Positions 47,601 to 63,988 of a stretch of DNA of 64,000 nucleotides are shown here, in pieces (within the stretch, counting starts at the first letter, position 1; each line of letters opens with the position of its first letter). Source of the DNA: Heterodera schachtii (lineage: Eukaryota > Nematoda > Chromadorea > Rhabditida > Heteroderidae). Below the pieces are notes generated by a model. That model was not told the DNA's origin. It ran no database searches and was given only the letters and a program-made list of their open reading frames with translations. Location: positions 655,239-719,238 of the forward strand of contig SIJG01000033.1 in NCBI GenBank assembly GCA_023374025.1, read 5' to 3'. Made by a program: the position numbers and the translations under genes.

Positions 47601-48917
47601 TTTCAGCGAAATTACTTAAAATAAAAAAATTATAACCCAAGAAGACAGTCAAAATTTTCAAAAAAAATTTTTTTTTAATCATTCAGCTTACAAGGGAACA
47701 TTCCGAGCTGTAAGTCGGAAAATGCATATGTATTATATACCATTGGATAGAGCGGGTCGACTTCTTGTGTGAATTTTTAATTTTAGCTGTGTCCGGCGCC
47801 TAGTTTAAGAGTTACAGGGCCTCAAAAATCGAAATTTTAGTGCTTGAGGGCTCATTTTCAACTTTTTCACTTTATATCGACTTTTCTCCACTTCAAATGA
47901 CAGATTACATTTATTTTATACAAAGAAATAATTTTAATGCATTTTTTATATTTAAAAATGTATTTTTAAATCTTTAATTTGTTAAAAAATTAATTCAAAT
48001 TTATTTATTTTTACGTTGGATCCGAACCCGGACCCCCAAAATTAGGAATTTAACCAACTGAGCCACCAATTTTAAGTGTAAACACAGACAAAATTTCGAT
48101 TTTTGAGGCCCTCTAACTCTTAAAGTAGGCGCCGGACACCGCTAAAATTAAAAATTCACATTAGAAGTCGGCCCTGCTCTATCCAATGGTATATAATACA
48201 TATGCGTTTTACGACTTACAGCTCGGAATGTTCCCTTGTTAGTTAAAAAATAAATAAATCCGTCAACCGCACCACATAACGTTTCTGCATGAAATTGATG
48301 TGCTCCCGTAGTTCCAACTCAGCCACTTGACCGTCCGAGTTTAGTTCCATTTTTTGGCACTAATTTTCTGTAAAATATTTAATACTTTTTTTTTAAATAT
48401 TTCGAAAATTACGCGAGTCGTTCGTTGTTCTTCTCCGGCGTCAACTCTTCGTACTGTCTGGCCTCGTCCTTGCCAAGGAACTGCTCGTGGTCATGCTTAG
48501 GGTCGGTTTCCTTGCCACTCTTCAAAAAAGGAAATTTTTTGAAAAATGGTCATAAATTATTAAAAAATTTGTTTATGTAATTAATTATACACAAAATTAT
48601 TTAATAGCTTGAAAACTCAAGTGATATTTAAGATAATTAAATTATTTAATGACTGATTATTAATAATTATGTAAATATTATATATACTTCATTTTGAATA
48701 GGCCTTCATTTTAATCAAATTTAAAGTTATTAATTGAGTCTCGAGCATCGTAATTGTCTCAATTAATTGTCGTCATTTGTTAGTTTTACTCACTTCGTAT
48801 TGCTGCGTTTCGGTCAGCTTATGGTGGTCAACATGAGGCGCTTTGTTCTGTTCGTTAGTAATGGCGGAGCCGAGCCAAAAAGTGCTGGAGGTTCAGCACA
48901 GTGCGAACAGAATGGCG
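44652..48917 (-). CDS. Calumenin-like EF-hand protein with internal exon duplication
   Basis: CREC-family Ca2+-binding protein of the secretory pathway. Minus-strand exons: leader about 48917-48794; a 48519-48413; b 48367-48276; c 47361-47282; d 47226-47139; fused e/a 47025-46871; b 46826-46736; c 46029-45950; d 45885-45819; e 45722-45624; f 45327-45145; g 44788-44652. All phases fit if the f/g intron uses a GC donor (AACAAG/GCACGG), which gives DGKLNKDEMRDW as in calumenin. EF-hands seen: [64 protein letters not shown]. Problems: the leader exon has a TGA and no ATG, the first exon b has a 1-nt insertion, and the last exon with the usual HDEF retrieval signal was not found. The 3' half from the fused exon is intact. 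It may be a decaying duplicate. Confidence 0.75.
47691..48238. mobile_element. Harbinger-like palindromic MITE in a calumenin intron
   Basis: 548 bp with long inverted arms (about 165 bp) beginning CAAGGGAACATTCCGAGCTG, flanked by TTA on both sides (47688-47690; 48239-48241), as expected for PIF/Harbinger 3-bp TWA duplications. It lies between exons b and c of the calumenin gene. Confidence 0.8.
48005..48070 (-). other. tRNA-like segment inside the MITE
   Basis: On the minus strand it reads ggtggctcagttggttaaat, a good A-box and D-arm, and about 25 nt later gggtccgggttcggatcc, a B-box and T-arm-like sequence. Spacing is tRNA-like, but the acceptor stem does not pair and the anticodon arm is unclear. 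I read it as a captured or degenerate tRNA, not a functional gene. Confidence 0.4.
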
Positions 48918-48929
48918 GACAAGCAGTTC

Positions 48930-51900
48930 AAAATTAATTATAAAATTTAAATCTTTTGAATTTAATTAAAAAATTTTAGCTGTGCCAAGTGGAAGAAAAT
49001 GCAAAAATAAAATCACAATTTCAGCAAAAATAAAACAATTTTCTATTTTTTGTATTGATAAATAGCTAAAGTTTTCTACTTAATAATAATAAGAATAAAA
49101 TCATTGAATTTAAAAAAATAAATAATTTTCCCTTAAAATTTTAAAATTTGTATCAGTAAAAAACTAAAGCGTCAAACACAAATTTATTAGATTCAAATAT
49201 TTGCTAAATTTTTATATTTAAATAAAAAGGAATTTCTTTGTTTTTTCTACTCCATGGAACATCTAAGAAACGCTCCAGAATGATTTTATTTGATGTAATA
49301 CAATTAACAAATAAAGAAGAAAACAAAATGAGCATTTCTCAATAAAAGTTTCAATTTCAATTATTATATTATTATCTTTAAAAAAAATAAATGACCCAAA
49401 AATTGAAATTATTAAAAACTAATTTGGTTACAATTTTTTTACTGAATTAATTTTTTTTAAATTATGCAGACCAAAACAAACACTTAGAGCTACGAATGAC
49501 ATTTAAATTTTTGTTACCCAGCGATAGTAAATTTGTAAAAACAAAAAATTTGACTCTGGCATTTTTGAAAATCAGCAAAACAAAAAATACACCCCCAAAA
49601 CCCATGATTATGGACCGGAAAAAGTCACCCAGAGTCCATTCTGATTTAGAAATTAATGACAAAATCAATTTTTGTTGCTCGAGACTGAGAGTCGAGACCA
49701 ACAATTCCCGTAGAAGGAATATGCTGAGAAAGAGTGGGCACAAGGTCGTCTCGAGTGGATGTGTGAACAAATCCACCCGATCAAAACAGGTCAGCCATCC
49801 GCACTAATCGGTCATTCATTCGTCCGTCAATTATTTAACTGCAGCGCAATCGCACATTCTCCGTGTCCCAAATTTTGAGAGAGGGGGGGGGGGGGGAAGC
49901 TAAATGTGAATTGTCGGTTTGGGAAGAATAATTATTTTAAAAAATTTTATATTAAAAATGATTCTAATTCGTTTCATAAAAGTGCTAATTTTACAGGTTT
50001 CCGAGAAAAAGTCCACATAACTTTTCTTAAACACAACCAAATAATTAATGTGAAATCTCTTGGCTTGGCTTGCTCTAATAGCAAAAAAATCTCAGAAAAT
50101 TTTATTCACTTTTCAAAAACTTATGGCAATTTTTGAACATTTTGATCAGAACTTTATGAAGGAATGAATTAATCTGAGATTTTTCATGCTAATAAAGTAA
50201 TCCAAGAGATTTCATATGAAATTATATTTAATTTGATTGTGTTTTTAAAAAAGTTATAAGGAGTTTTTCTCGAAAAAACCTCTAAAATATGCACTTTTAC
50301 GAAATTTCTCCTATTACCTATATTCAGTTAAAAGAATTTCATTCGCTCTTGATTTTCCGAGATAAGGTTGAAAAAGCATTTTTAATTTGGTTAGAACATT
50401 AGTTTGAATTTCTTTACCTTTTTTGGCATTTTGTAACCGAAATGGTTTTTTAGATTTCTTAACGGAATACAATAAAATTGAAATTGGCACCTCAAATGAA
50501 CGACTTTAACCACAAAAATGGTGGATGTGAGTTTCTTATTTACTAAAGTTTTTAGCAGTAAAAAACTTTAATTTATTTTTTTCTAATTTATATATTGAAT
50601 TATCTCAATTTTCTCATTCAAATGGCTTTATAATTCATTAAATAATTTGTAAAAATCTAAAAAAATTTTATGAACTTTATTATTGAAATTTTATGTTTTT
50701 TGGTTTTTTTTATTTATTATTTGTTTGTTATAGAATCTATCGAACTATTTTAATTTTAATAATTATAAATACAAACACATCGATACTTATGTAAAAAAAT
50801 AATAATTTATGCCAAATTTTATGAAATATCTGGCGAAGGATGGAAAAATTGAAAAGAAAAAATTGAATGAAAATGAATTAAAATTTTTGTGTCTAAACAA
50901 CAATAAAAATTTAATTTATCAAATGAAAATGCGCGTAAAATTGGATCATTCTGTTTTCGGTGCTTTGATCCTGATAAATTTAACTTGAATTGGTTGATCA
51001 GGACTCTGAAATTTTTATTCATCAACAGATACATTCGTTGAATTAAACAGATTGTACATATGTTCATTCTTCCAAGAAATTTTAATGAATGAAACATTTT
51101 AAAGGGCATTGTTCTGACTCACAAATTCTGTAATTTCCGTATGATAGGCTAATGAGCAAAAAATTTTTATGAGGATGAACAAATGCCAATTTTCGAGGCA
51201 ATATTAAAAAGCAATGCCAAAATGTTTTGTTTTGTCGTATGCCGTTATAAAAATCCTCGTTGAATCTTTTTTTCTTATTAGAATTATTTATTTAAAATTC
51301 AAGTTTTTGTTTGAATTTTCAAGCTTAGTTTTCGACTCCGATTTATTCGCTATTTGTGCTAATTTAAAAAAAAAAATTCGATTTTAAAATTTTTGTTCAT
51401 CAAGAAAATTTTTTTTTGAAAGTTATCTGTCTACTCGAAAACACTTGGGGCTATAATAAAATATTTTATTGCGATTAAAAAGGAGGTTTGTTTTAAGTAG
51501 TTTCAAAAATCTGATTTTAAAAATTCAATTAAAAGAATTTCCTCCAATTTGAACGCAATTACGGGTTACGAGTTTGCTAATTGGAGACCTTATTGGGCTA
51601 CATCCCCCAGCAGTATATCTGCTTTGGGGACAAGACAAAAAGCAGAATATGGCATTAAAAGACGTGGCCGTAAACGAATAATTGCGAGACCAAAAAATCA
51701 AATTAAAGGACGCTTCCTCATTACATTGGAAGTTGAATTTAAAATAGGGGCCGAACTTTCGAAGAATTTTCAAAAATATTTTTTAATTTTTCCCTTTTCA
51801 CGTAAAATTTCATTGAACTCACTGGAACAGTTTATGGTTAAAAATAAACGTCAGATTCGCTGATCATTATCAAAAATTAGCCTAGAAGAATTTCAGGGGG

Positions 51901-53372
51901 TGATAAAACTCGTAGTTGGACATTTGCGGACCATCTTTTCTGGATTGATAATCTAAAAAAATAAATTTATTTTTTCTAATTGTGTGATCATCCAATTTAA
52001 TTTTTATATGTGTTTTTTCGGAGGGAGTTAAGCAGGTTAAGGCTAATGAAAATAAGAAAAAATTTATAAAGTTTTTCCAAAAAAAGTCGTTTTTCAATTC
52101 CAATTGGTGCTAAAAAAATTTGGGCACTTCATATCACTCTTAAAAAGTGATCTGATCAACTTGTGCAATGCATCGGTTTATAAATACCTGAATTTTTAAG
52201 AATTTATCTTTTCATTTAAAAAGAAGATTAATTCATTTTAATTTTGCTCTTTAGTTTTGGAACAAACAATTTTGGAAATTTTGGGAAAAAGATATAAAAA
52301 ATTATTTTTATATTTTTTGTTTGTTCTTAATGTTAATTGTGAGGTATGCCTCATCAAAATCAAGGTCTTTAGACTAAGGCTAGTAGGTGAAACATGAAAA
52401 ATTTTGCTGGGTATATAATTTGTGATAGAATTTGTATATAAATCAATTTTTTAGCATTTTGTACAATTGAACTACATATAGGTAATAAATTCGATATAAT
52501 TGGGGGTAATTTTTCCGATTAAAGAAAAAAAAAAAGCCGAAATTGACTTTTTCCAGATGAGGCTAATAGCCTAGAGCAAGCATTACTTAATTATCACCTT
52601 CCGTCATTATTTTTAATTTTGGGAGGTTACGAAAATTTAATGAAAAATGCATTAAGCCGACAAAACAGAAGTACCCATATCTCTTCGCACAAAAACATTA
52701 GGGCATCAGAACTATTTTTGTTTTTTCGCTTGCGCTAATTTGCGAAAAAGGCATCGCGTGACTTTGAATTTTTTGTCTGGGAATGTTTGCCACCCTAAAA
52801 TCCGTTTCCTTAGTGATTTGGTGCGCATCAGCAGGGCTGTGTGCCGACGCCTGAAAAAAAAAGTTGGAAATCGGCAATCGAAAACAGGCATTCCGACAAC
52901 ACATCCCTGGTGTTTTTTTTTTCACAACCTGCACCAAGTTCAGAGTGTGCGTGGCTTTTCTTAATGGTCGGCCTGATTTCAAAAGATTTGAGAACAAATC
53001 TGCCCTGCTGGGACAACCATTTTTTTTTTCTATTCGGGCTCATTTTTAGCCACGATTTTGCAAAAAAAAAAAAATTTAAGAGTAGGGCAAGGTCATCGGA
53101 AAAATTTTTAAAATTACAGATTTTTTCAAAAAATTTGCGTTTTTTTGGTCAAATTTTGCAAATTTTAAGAAAATTTTGGGTCCGGCAGTGTCGATAAGCG
53201 CTGTCGGGGGAAATTTGGGATTTTATCTAAATTTAAAAAAAAATGGTATACTTTTTCAGAAATTTTCCCATTTTTATTTAAAAACTTTCATTTTTCGCTT
53301 CAGGAGGGAGGGGGTAAGTTTTTTGATTTCACAAATCCATTTGTTAGATAAAACCTTATTTTGAAAAAAGTG
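48930..53372. other. Long stretch without a supported gene
   Basis: 48970-50560 is the paralogue of the 10-12 kb flank, including a poly-G run at 49876-49888. 50809-50988 holds a 59-codon ATG ORF (MPNFMKYLAKDGKIEKKKLN...) with no recognised motif. 51540-51865 and 52700-53050 are open in several frames because of local composition; none shows family features. 53184-53206 is a decayed copy of the GC-rich hairpin found in the hAT-like elements. Confidence 0.45.
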
Positions 53373-57526
<4,154 letters not shown>

Positions 57527-58789
57527 TTTTTTTAAATTTTTTTGAATTTGAATTATTCTTATTTTTGTTTTTAATATATGATACAACGGACAAAATTAAT
57601 CAGTTGATTGTGCAAAATGAATAGAGAACTTAGGGAATTATTTATTAGGCCAATTGTGATAAAAACTGACGACGATTAAATGCAAAATGGAATCATCAAA
57701 ACGATTTAATTTTGCTGGTAGTCAATTTGAATTAATTAGAATCTTCAATTAATATATCCACAAAAATACGAAAATCTTCTTAAATTTAGGCATAAAATAA
57801 CAAATTAAAAAAAGTGGAAAATAATATTCGTCAAAAGACTCGAAAATTGAGTATAAATTTAGCAGCAGAAAACCCGAATCATCATTAAAAAAATCTTGGG
57901 TAATTTATGGTTTTAAGGGATATATAAAGTCCTTGAACTGATTAACAGAGTGTTGGTCACTTTTGAATTCTCCACTCAAAATCTATATTATCAATAGAGA
58001 CCGGGTTTTTCAGATCAAAAAAGGATAATTAAGCACTTAATTCAGCATCAAAAAATGCTAAATTAAGCACGAAATAAGCATGAAAATGGCAAAATAAGCA
58101 CAAAAATCAAAGAAAAGCATAAAAGTTTGGTGATTTTTAGGAAATTTTATTTTATTTACATATTTCGCGATTTTTCTTACATAAAAAAAGAATCCCCGAT
58201 AATTAATCAATTTATGCCCTTCATTTTTCTACTATTAACTTCAGGTGAAAAGAATTTCATTCGCTCTTGATTTTCCGAGATAAGGTTGAAAAAGCATTTT
58301 TAATTTGGTTAAAACATTAGTTTGACTTTATATCGCCATTTTGCCTTTTTTGGCATTTTGTGCCGAAAGGGTTTTTTAGATTTCTAAACGGAATACAATA
58401 AAATGGAAATTGGCACCTCAAATGAACGACTTTAACCACTAAAATGGTGGATGTGACTTTCTTAAAAGCACCAGCAAAACCTATTTTTCTTAACCAAATT
58501 TTGCAATTGGGAGGTTTTAAAGCTTTATTTATGAGTTTTAAAGGAATTTGTTATGAATCTTAAAATTTGTAATCATTTTTTAATTTCTCTGCCGAATTGC
58601 CAGTTTGGAAATTGAAATTTATTAAAAATGTGCCAAAATTCCAAATTCTTTCTCTTTTATTTTGAAAAAAATATACCTCAATTAAGTGAATTCTAAATAC
58701 ATTAACATTTCTTGTTCTGTGTTAAATTAACCAAAAAGAAAAATGCATTATAAAATTGACTATTTAATGAATTCAAATGGATTCTTTTC
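57527..58789. other. Non-coding flank with repeat remnants
   Basis: 58000-58200 combines a tagagaccgg start, aagcacaaaa-type repeats and the right end of the acatatttt element of 40420-40946. 58250-58700 is the third copy of the flank also seen at 11520-11930 and 50340-50540. No gene. Confidence 0.5.
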
Positions 58790-58908
58790 GCTTACGACCA
58801 TACCACGTTGAAAGCACGCCATCCCGTCCGATCTGGCAAGTTAAGCAACGTTGGGCCTTCTTAGTACTTGGAACGGAGACGTCCTGGGAATCGAAGGTGT
58901 TGTAAGCT
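58790..58908 (+). rRNA. 5S ribosomal RNA (variant or pseudogene)
   Basis: 119 nt, the expected length, starting gcttacgaccataccacgtt and ending ggtgttgtaagct, followed by a T run that can terminate Pol III. The internal promoter region agttaagcaacg is intact. Changes from the nematode consensus cluster in the 3' half (ggccttcttag, ggaacggagacgtcctg, aatcgaaggtg) and weaken the paired helices IV-V, so it may be a dispersed non-functional copy. Confidence 0.88.
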
Positions 58909-59329
58909 TTTTTAAATTTTTTTTCAGTCTTCACTTTTATTTGTAATAAAAAATAATTTATTTTTTGTTTAAATTTATCACATAACATTTTTAATAACTT
59001 TGTATTTTATTAACAAAATGGAATCCAAATGAGTGGAAAGAAAAAAGAGGAGATTTTGGTGAATTTAATATTTTTAACAATTTCTAATTTCTTAACATTT
59101 ATTCGGTTGTCCCTTTTTACCTGATTTTTAAATGAAAAAGGAAAACAAATAATAAAAGACTAATAAAACAGTAAATTTTATTCATTGACAAATAAACAAT
59201 ATAGCATAACATAAAAAATGAAAACAAAGCGAAATTAAAAATAAAATGAAGAAAAAAAAGAATAATTAAATAATTAATTAATTAAATGAATAATCAATCG
59301 TCCTTTCCGAATTGTTGCTTCTGTTTTGT
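58909..59329. other. Spacer between 5S rRNA and SPRY copy C
   Basis: AT-rich. This stretch, together with the 5S gene, is absent at the equivalent place in copy B (junction near 11964). Confidence 0.4.
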
Positions 59330-61459
59330 TCAAAGAGTGGCCAAATTGAATTTGAAACTTGGCCCAAAATTGGCCTCAATTTTGTCGCCAGTCCACAAAG
59401 AAACGCATGGAAACAGAGAATTGACGGGAGTTGTAGTGAAAAAGGAGTAGTCATCTGACAAATGGAAATTTAAATTAATTGCTTTTTTAATTTTGTTTGG
59501 CCCACCGATTCGTCGGCCATTTTTCGTCAAAAAAATCTGTCGAGTGGCCATAGAAACGCCACATCCGACCACATCTCCGGTGGAGAATGCTGGCGATTGG
59601 AATGCCAATGCGCCGTCCGATGGCATTGGCACGGGCACAAATCCCAATGGAAATGGCCAATTGGCACACCCAACGTTGCGACGGTCCCCCCTCTGTTTTC
59701 CAATCGCCGCGTTGAATGACATTGGCATGGTGCCAAAAGCCATTTTACACGGTCGACTGACACAATTGCAGCCAAATGAACCATCACTTCGGTACCCGTA
59801 ACTGTTCAAATGCTGTCCAATTGCTCCGTCCAATGGCATTTCTTTGGTGGCGAATCCAATCGAGACAAAACTATAAAATGTAAATATTTGAAAAAGTTAT
59901 CAATAAATGCATAAAATATCATTTTATGTACCTTTCCAAATTGGTGACTTTGATTTCGAAGTAGAAAATTAAGGGACGACAACATTTGGAGATGGGAAAT
60001 TTCGCAAACACAGAGTGCCATCCTAATTCAAAAAAGCATTTAATTATATTTATTTAAATTTCAAAATTAATTACCAAATCCGTTGCCCTTACAATTGACC
60101 GTCAATTGGCTTTGCCCGCTGATTTCGATGTCTTTGTGACAAATGGTGGCATCCCAAACATTTAGTTGAATCCAATTTGGCAAATCCTGATGGAAATTCA
60201 ATTTGCTTTTATAAAAAATACGATTTCCACCTTTGCAATTTGCACAGGGACAACCGCCGGCGGCGGCGGCGAATGACCGCAACCCTTTGAAGTTCCTAAA
60301 AATAAATGAAATTTAAATATTGCTTATTAATCGCTGAGTTTTTTAAACATTTCAATTATTTTTTTGCCAAAAATGCCTCCAATTGACCAACAGAAACTGA
60401 AATTTAATGGCATTTGGTAAGCGGTCAGCTAAATGTTAATTAAGAATTTGGAAATTTTTAAATTTTATGTCCGTTTTTTTTTTTCATTTTTTTTTACCAT
60501 TTCTGCTCTCCTCTTTCTTCTGCTGCTGATTTTCCAATTGTTTGATGCGTTCCACCAATGAATTGAACACTTCGACAGAAACTAAAATATGAAAATTTAA
60601 AGAAATTCTTTTTTAAATGCTTATTTAACAGTAAGTCTCGGGATACGGTATTGGAAATTTATAATTAACTTTCAAAATTCTCCCTACCGTATCTTTTCTC
60701 GAATTGGTGCTTTTCCTGCTCCATGTTGAAGACTTTTGCCTTCAATTCAATGTGTTCCGTCATCCGTTTCTGCTTTTCCAACTCTGCTTTGAGAGCCCTC
60801 TGAATTAAAAAAGTGAAATTTTCTCTATTTAGGCCCCTCGCCCTCTGAAATTTCATCGTTTTTCTTTTTTCTCACATTCTCAGCATTCAGTTCCCCGTTA
60901 TTCCACAACAATTTCTTTTCCCTCAATTCGGAGTTGGCAAGTTTTTCTCGGCATTCCTTAAATAAAAATGGTTCAGTCCAATAAATAAATTCCTGATTTG
61001 TCTTCATTTCATAATTGAATGGTTTTGGCAAAATGCCATTTAATTGCCCTAGGAATAGGTCGGCGGCCCTTTCTCCTTATAATTTTATATCATTGGAACA
61101 CTTTTAAAACGAAGAGGAAATTTTGAAATAAATTTCCCAAAAATATTTCTCTGTTTTTGGCCTCCCCTCCCCTTCCGCTGTTTGATCATTTGTCCATTCA
61201 AAAATGGCCCACCTTCAGCAGCTGCTGATCAGTGACGAACAATTCAGCTGACAATTGATCACCCAAAAGTCCGTGCCAACTTAACACTTCATATTTGCTC
61301 ACTTCTTCTGCTTCTGCTGCTGGTGATAAAAATTTAAATTTTGTATTTTTTAAAATAATTATTTTCATATTTTTCGTAATTCTTTTTACAAATTTTTCTA
61401 TTACCCTGATCAGTTTCTGAACGGAAAAATGCATCTGACGAAGCGATGGATGATGACAT
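59330..61459 (-). CDS. SPRY-domain protein, copy C (best preserved)
   Basis: Minus-strand exons: 61459-61405, 61319-61263, 61048-60876, 60799-60688, 60581-60498, about 60290-60075, 60022-59932 and 59870-59330 (TGA). Order of parts: short N-terminus without a signal peptide (MSSSIASSDAFFRSETDQ), coiled coil (KQKRMTEHIELKAKVFNMEQ), Gln-rich hinge, then a complete SPRY domain with [58 protein letters not shown], and FPCVSLW ending in DKIEANFGPSFKFNL. SPRY domains bind protein partners. Related cyst-nematode families include secreted effectors and intracellular RanBPM-like proteins; the lack of a leader argues for the latter. The 87-nt exon present in copies A and B (phase 1-1, so skippable) is lost here except for its first codons at about 60400-60365. 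Confidence 0.78.
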
Positions 61460-63190
61460 TGTTTCAAATTAAAGAAAAGTTATTGTGCAATCTAAGAAAT
61501 ATTTTAAAAATTTTAAATTTTATTGAAATTTAAATTTGGGAAATAACATTTATCAGTGCCAAATAAATGAATGAACATTTGCTGTTATGCGCTGAATCTG
61601 TTCGCCTTTTATAGGGTGGCTTTGGTAGACCAAAAGTAATTAGGCAAAATTATGCCATCCACCAATTAAATTTTTTTCAATAAATAAATTGGTAATCTTT
61701 TTTGGCTTTTGATATTGAGCAAAGTAACGAGGCAAATTATATCACCTATATTCTCTTTAAATAAATTAATTAATCCTTTTTTGGCTTTTGTTGTAGAGCA
61801 AAATGATAATCTAAAAAATGGATGAGTGAAAGATTTTTAATCCAAGCTGAGAATAAAAATTAAGGCTAATACTCCGATTGGGGCTTAAAATATTTATCAA
61901 CTGAAAAATGAGATGGACATTTTTACATTTAATTATTTTTAGGGTGTAAAAATTAATGGTTGACTTTTGTCAATTAATGAGCACTATTAAAATTATGTGA
62001 AAATGTTCAGAGCTGCTGCCTTCAAAATATTTTTATGGCCTATTAATTTTTGGTACCTTCCAGACCCTGACACTCCCGGACTCCCGACCCATCTCAGACT
62101 TTTAATAAAATTTAAAAGACTCAATTTTATGATTTTTATCGAATTTTGTATTTTTTTATATTAGGACAATTTTTAATCAATTGCCTAAATGCTTTGATTT
62201 TGCATTTAGCTTCATTAGTCTTTGTAATTTCAAATGATACCAAAAAAGTACGGTGAGTTCAAATATGAAAAAAGTTTGGTTCAACAAACACAGGGTTGAT
62301 AGTTGAATGTGATTGGGACTCAAAGGAAATGTTTCTTGATGAATTCGAAAAACTTGAAGTTAATGTTAAAAAACAATTATTTAAATTAGGGTAGGCCGGA
62401 AAATTCCCGGTTTTTTGCCGGTTTTCCCAGCCAAAAAGTCCCGGTTTTTAACCCGTAAAGTCCCGGTCCCAGTTTTTCCCAAAATTCCCGGTCCCGACCT
62501 ACCCTAATTTAAATACATAAAAAGTGATGTTTTGTCGCGACCGGAAAATGCACTGGTGGAAAATGCGTCAGTGATACAAATATTTTAAAATAAAATTCTG
62601 TAACATTAAGCTTGGAGTATAAAATTAAAATTCTATAAGAACATCGTTCTGAACTCGGACCCGAATTCAAGCAAAAAGTCGAAAACCACATATTCTGAAT
62701 TAGCGTTTTTGGTTCAAAATCGGTTTAATAAATAAACAGAAAACAAACTAAAAGCCATTAATACTTCAATAAAAATGATTTTACGCAGTTTTTGAACCAA
62801 AATTGCTAAATTCGAAAATTGAGGCTTTCGACTTTTTCTTCTAATTCGGGTCCGGGGTTCGGAATTGGCAAAATGTATATTGGTGAAATCAGTGACCATG
62901 AAAACCCAATGAACTTGTTTTTATGACATTAAATTTCACTGAAGCATTTTCCGTAGCCATTTTTCTCCATTGAATTTGGAACTGAACAACTTTTATTTTG
63001 CGTCATTTTTGCCATAAATCATATTTATTAAATTAACAACAACAGGTTGAAAAAGCCTCACACTGAATAAAGGAAACAAAACAACAAAAGCAATTTGTAA
63101 ATAAATAAATAAATAAAAGTGGGGAATTTATTTATTCGTTTTTGAAACATTTTTTTGAATTTTCCACCCCTTCGCCATGCTCCGCTTTTT
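61460..63190. other. Non-coding stretch with one small transposon
   Basis: Homology to the SPRY copy-B upstream region continues to about 61531 and then stops. The rest is AT-rich. 62205-62250 carries the dispersed motif cttcattagtctttgtaatttcaaatgataccaa. No gene is supported apart from the element at 62387-62506. Confidence 0.45.
62387..62506. mobile_element. hAT-like MITE, cccggttttt type
   Basis: 120 bp with inverted ends TAGGGTAGGCCGG (one mismatch between ends), flanked by the perfect 8-bp duplication atttaaat (62379-62386; 62507-62514). Dense cccggttttt repeats inside. Non-coding. Confidence 0.88.
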
Positions 63191-63193
63191 GCT

Positions 63194-63200
63194 TATATAA
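63194..63200 (+). promoter_or_regulatory. Possible TATA box
   Basis: TATATAA 40 bp upstream of an ATG at 63240. Plausible spacing for a short 5' leader, but unsupported by a recognised gene. Confidence 0.3.
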
Positions 63201-63239
63201 CAGTGAATCGGCGCGGTATTCAGTGATCACCAGCGGATT

Positions 63240-63425
63240 ATGGCCAATGATTTGGCTAAACAATTTGATGCATTCCGATCGTTGTGCAAAATGATCAGGG
63301 CGACTGGAGAGACCGGTGGTGTTCTTTGTGAAAACGCCTCTAAAAAAATATCACATTTATTGCTTTTAATTCCATCAAGTAAAATATTAGAAATAAATTT
63401 ATATGTATTAAATAATAAAACTTAA
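63240..63425 (+). CDS. Hypothetical short ORF or first exon
   Basis: The ATG at 63240 opens MANDLAKQFDAFRSLCKMIR, followed by ATGETGGVLCENAS, with better codon character than its surroundings up to about 63340. After that it becomes AT-rich and intron-like. It could be a first exon of a gene, but no continuation was identified and no motif was recognised. Confidence 0.25.
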   Translation: MANDLAKQFDAFRSLCKMIRATGETGGVLCENASKKISHLLLLIPSSKILEINLYVLNNKT

Positions 63426-63831
63426 TAATAAAAATGATTTTCATAATAATTTTAGGTCAATTGAAGCAATTATTTATTTTAGTGTCGCAATAGCATATTT
63501 TTGTTAATCTTATACCAATATAGTTTTTGAATTATTTGCAATATTTTTTCAATATTTTTTGTATTTTTGAATAATTGTCTTTAAATAGCGAGAAATATGC
63601 AAAATTTTCTTAAATTCTTTTAAAATTTCTGCATTTTTTCTCCATAAATGCGTCTAAGTTCTTTTTACTAAAATGCCTAAATATCCTTTTTTTGTAAATT
63701 AATTTGTGTCGGCGAAGCCTTTTACCATCGCAGAATCAATACGTAATTTAAAAATTCAAATTTCTCATACCAACTCAATTTCTTAATCAAAAAGTTGAAA
63801 ATGGATAATAACGAAAAGGTTAAAAAATGCT

Positions 63832-63988
63832 TTACATTGTGTTGCCAATTTGTGTGGTCTTCAATGGGCCAAGTCGGCTCAAATAAGAGACCCAAAAGGC
63901 AATGCCAATATCCTCACAATTCGTGATTTTGTCCACATGTGTTCGAATTTCGGATGGCATTTCATTGCTATACGATGCCAAAAAGTCG
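63832..63988 (-). CDS. Exostosin-like glycos­yltransferase (GT64), last exon
   Basis: A minus-strand exon after a canonical acceptor (ttttttaag) and ending in TAA at 63834-63832. It encodes EMPSEIRTHVDKITNCEDIG followed by IAFWVSYLSRLGPLKTTQ. The MP..IR..VD...NCEDI..FLVS.L....P pattern is the conserved C-terminal segment of EXT/EXTL heparan-sulfate glycosyltransferases. The remaining exons are outside the window to the right. The tail ends soon after, close to the family's usual C-terminus. Confidence 0.65.

Noticed and set aside
51549..51863. 104-codon ORF with a Lys/Arg-rich segment
   Set aside because: No ATG in a good context and no recognised domain; the antisense frame is open as well.
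52698..53197. Overlapping ORFs on both strands
   Set aside because: Open in several frames because of local composition; none resembles a family and frames conflict.
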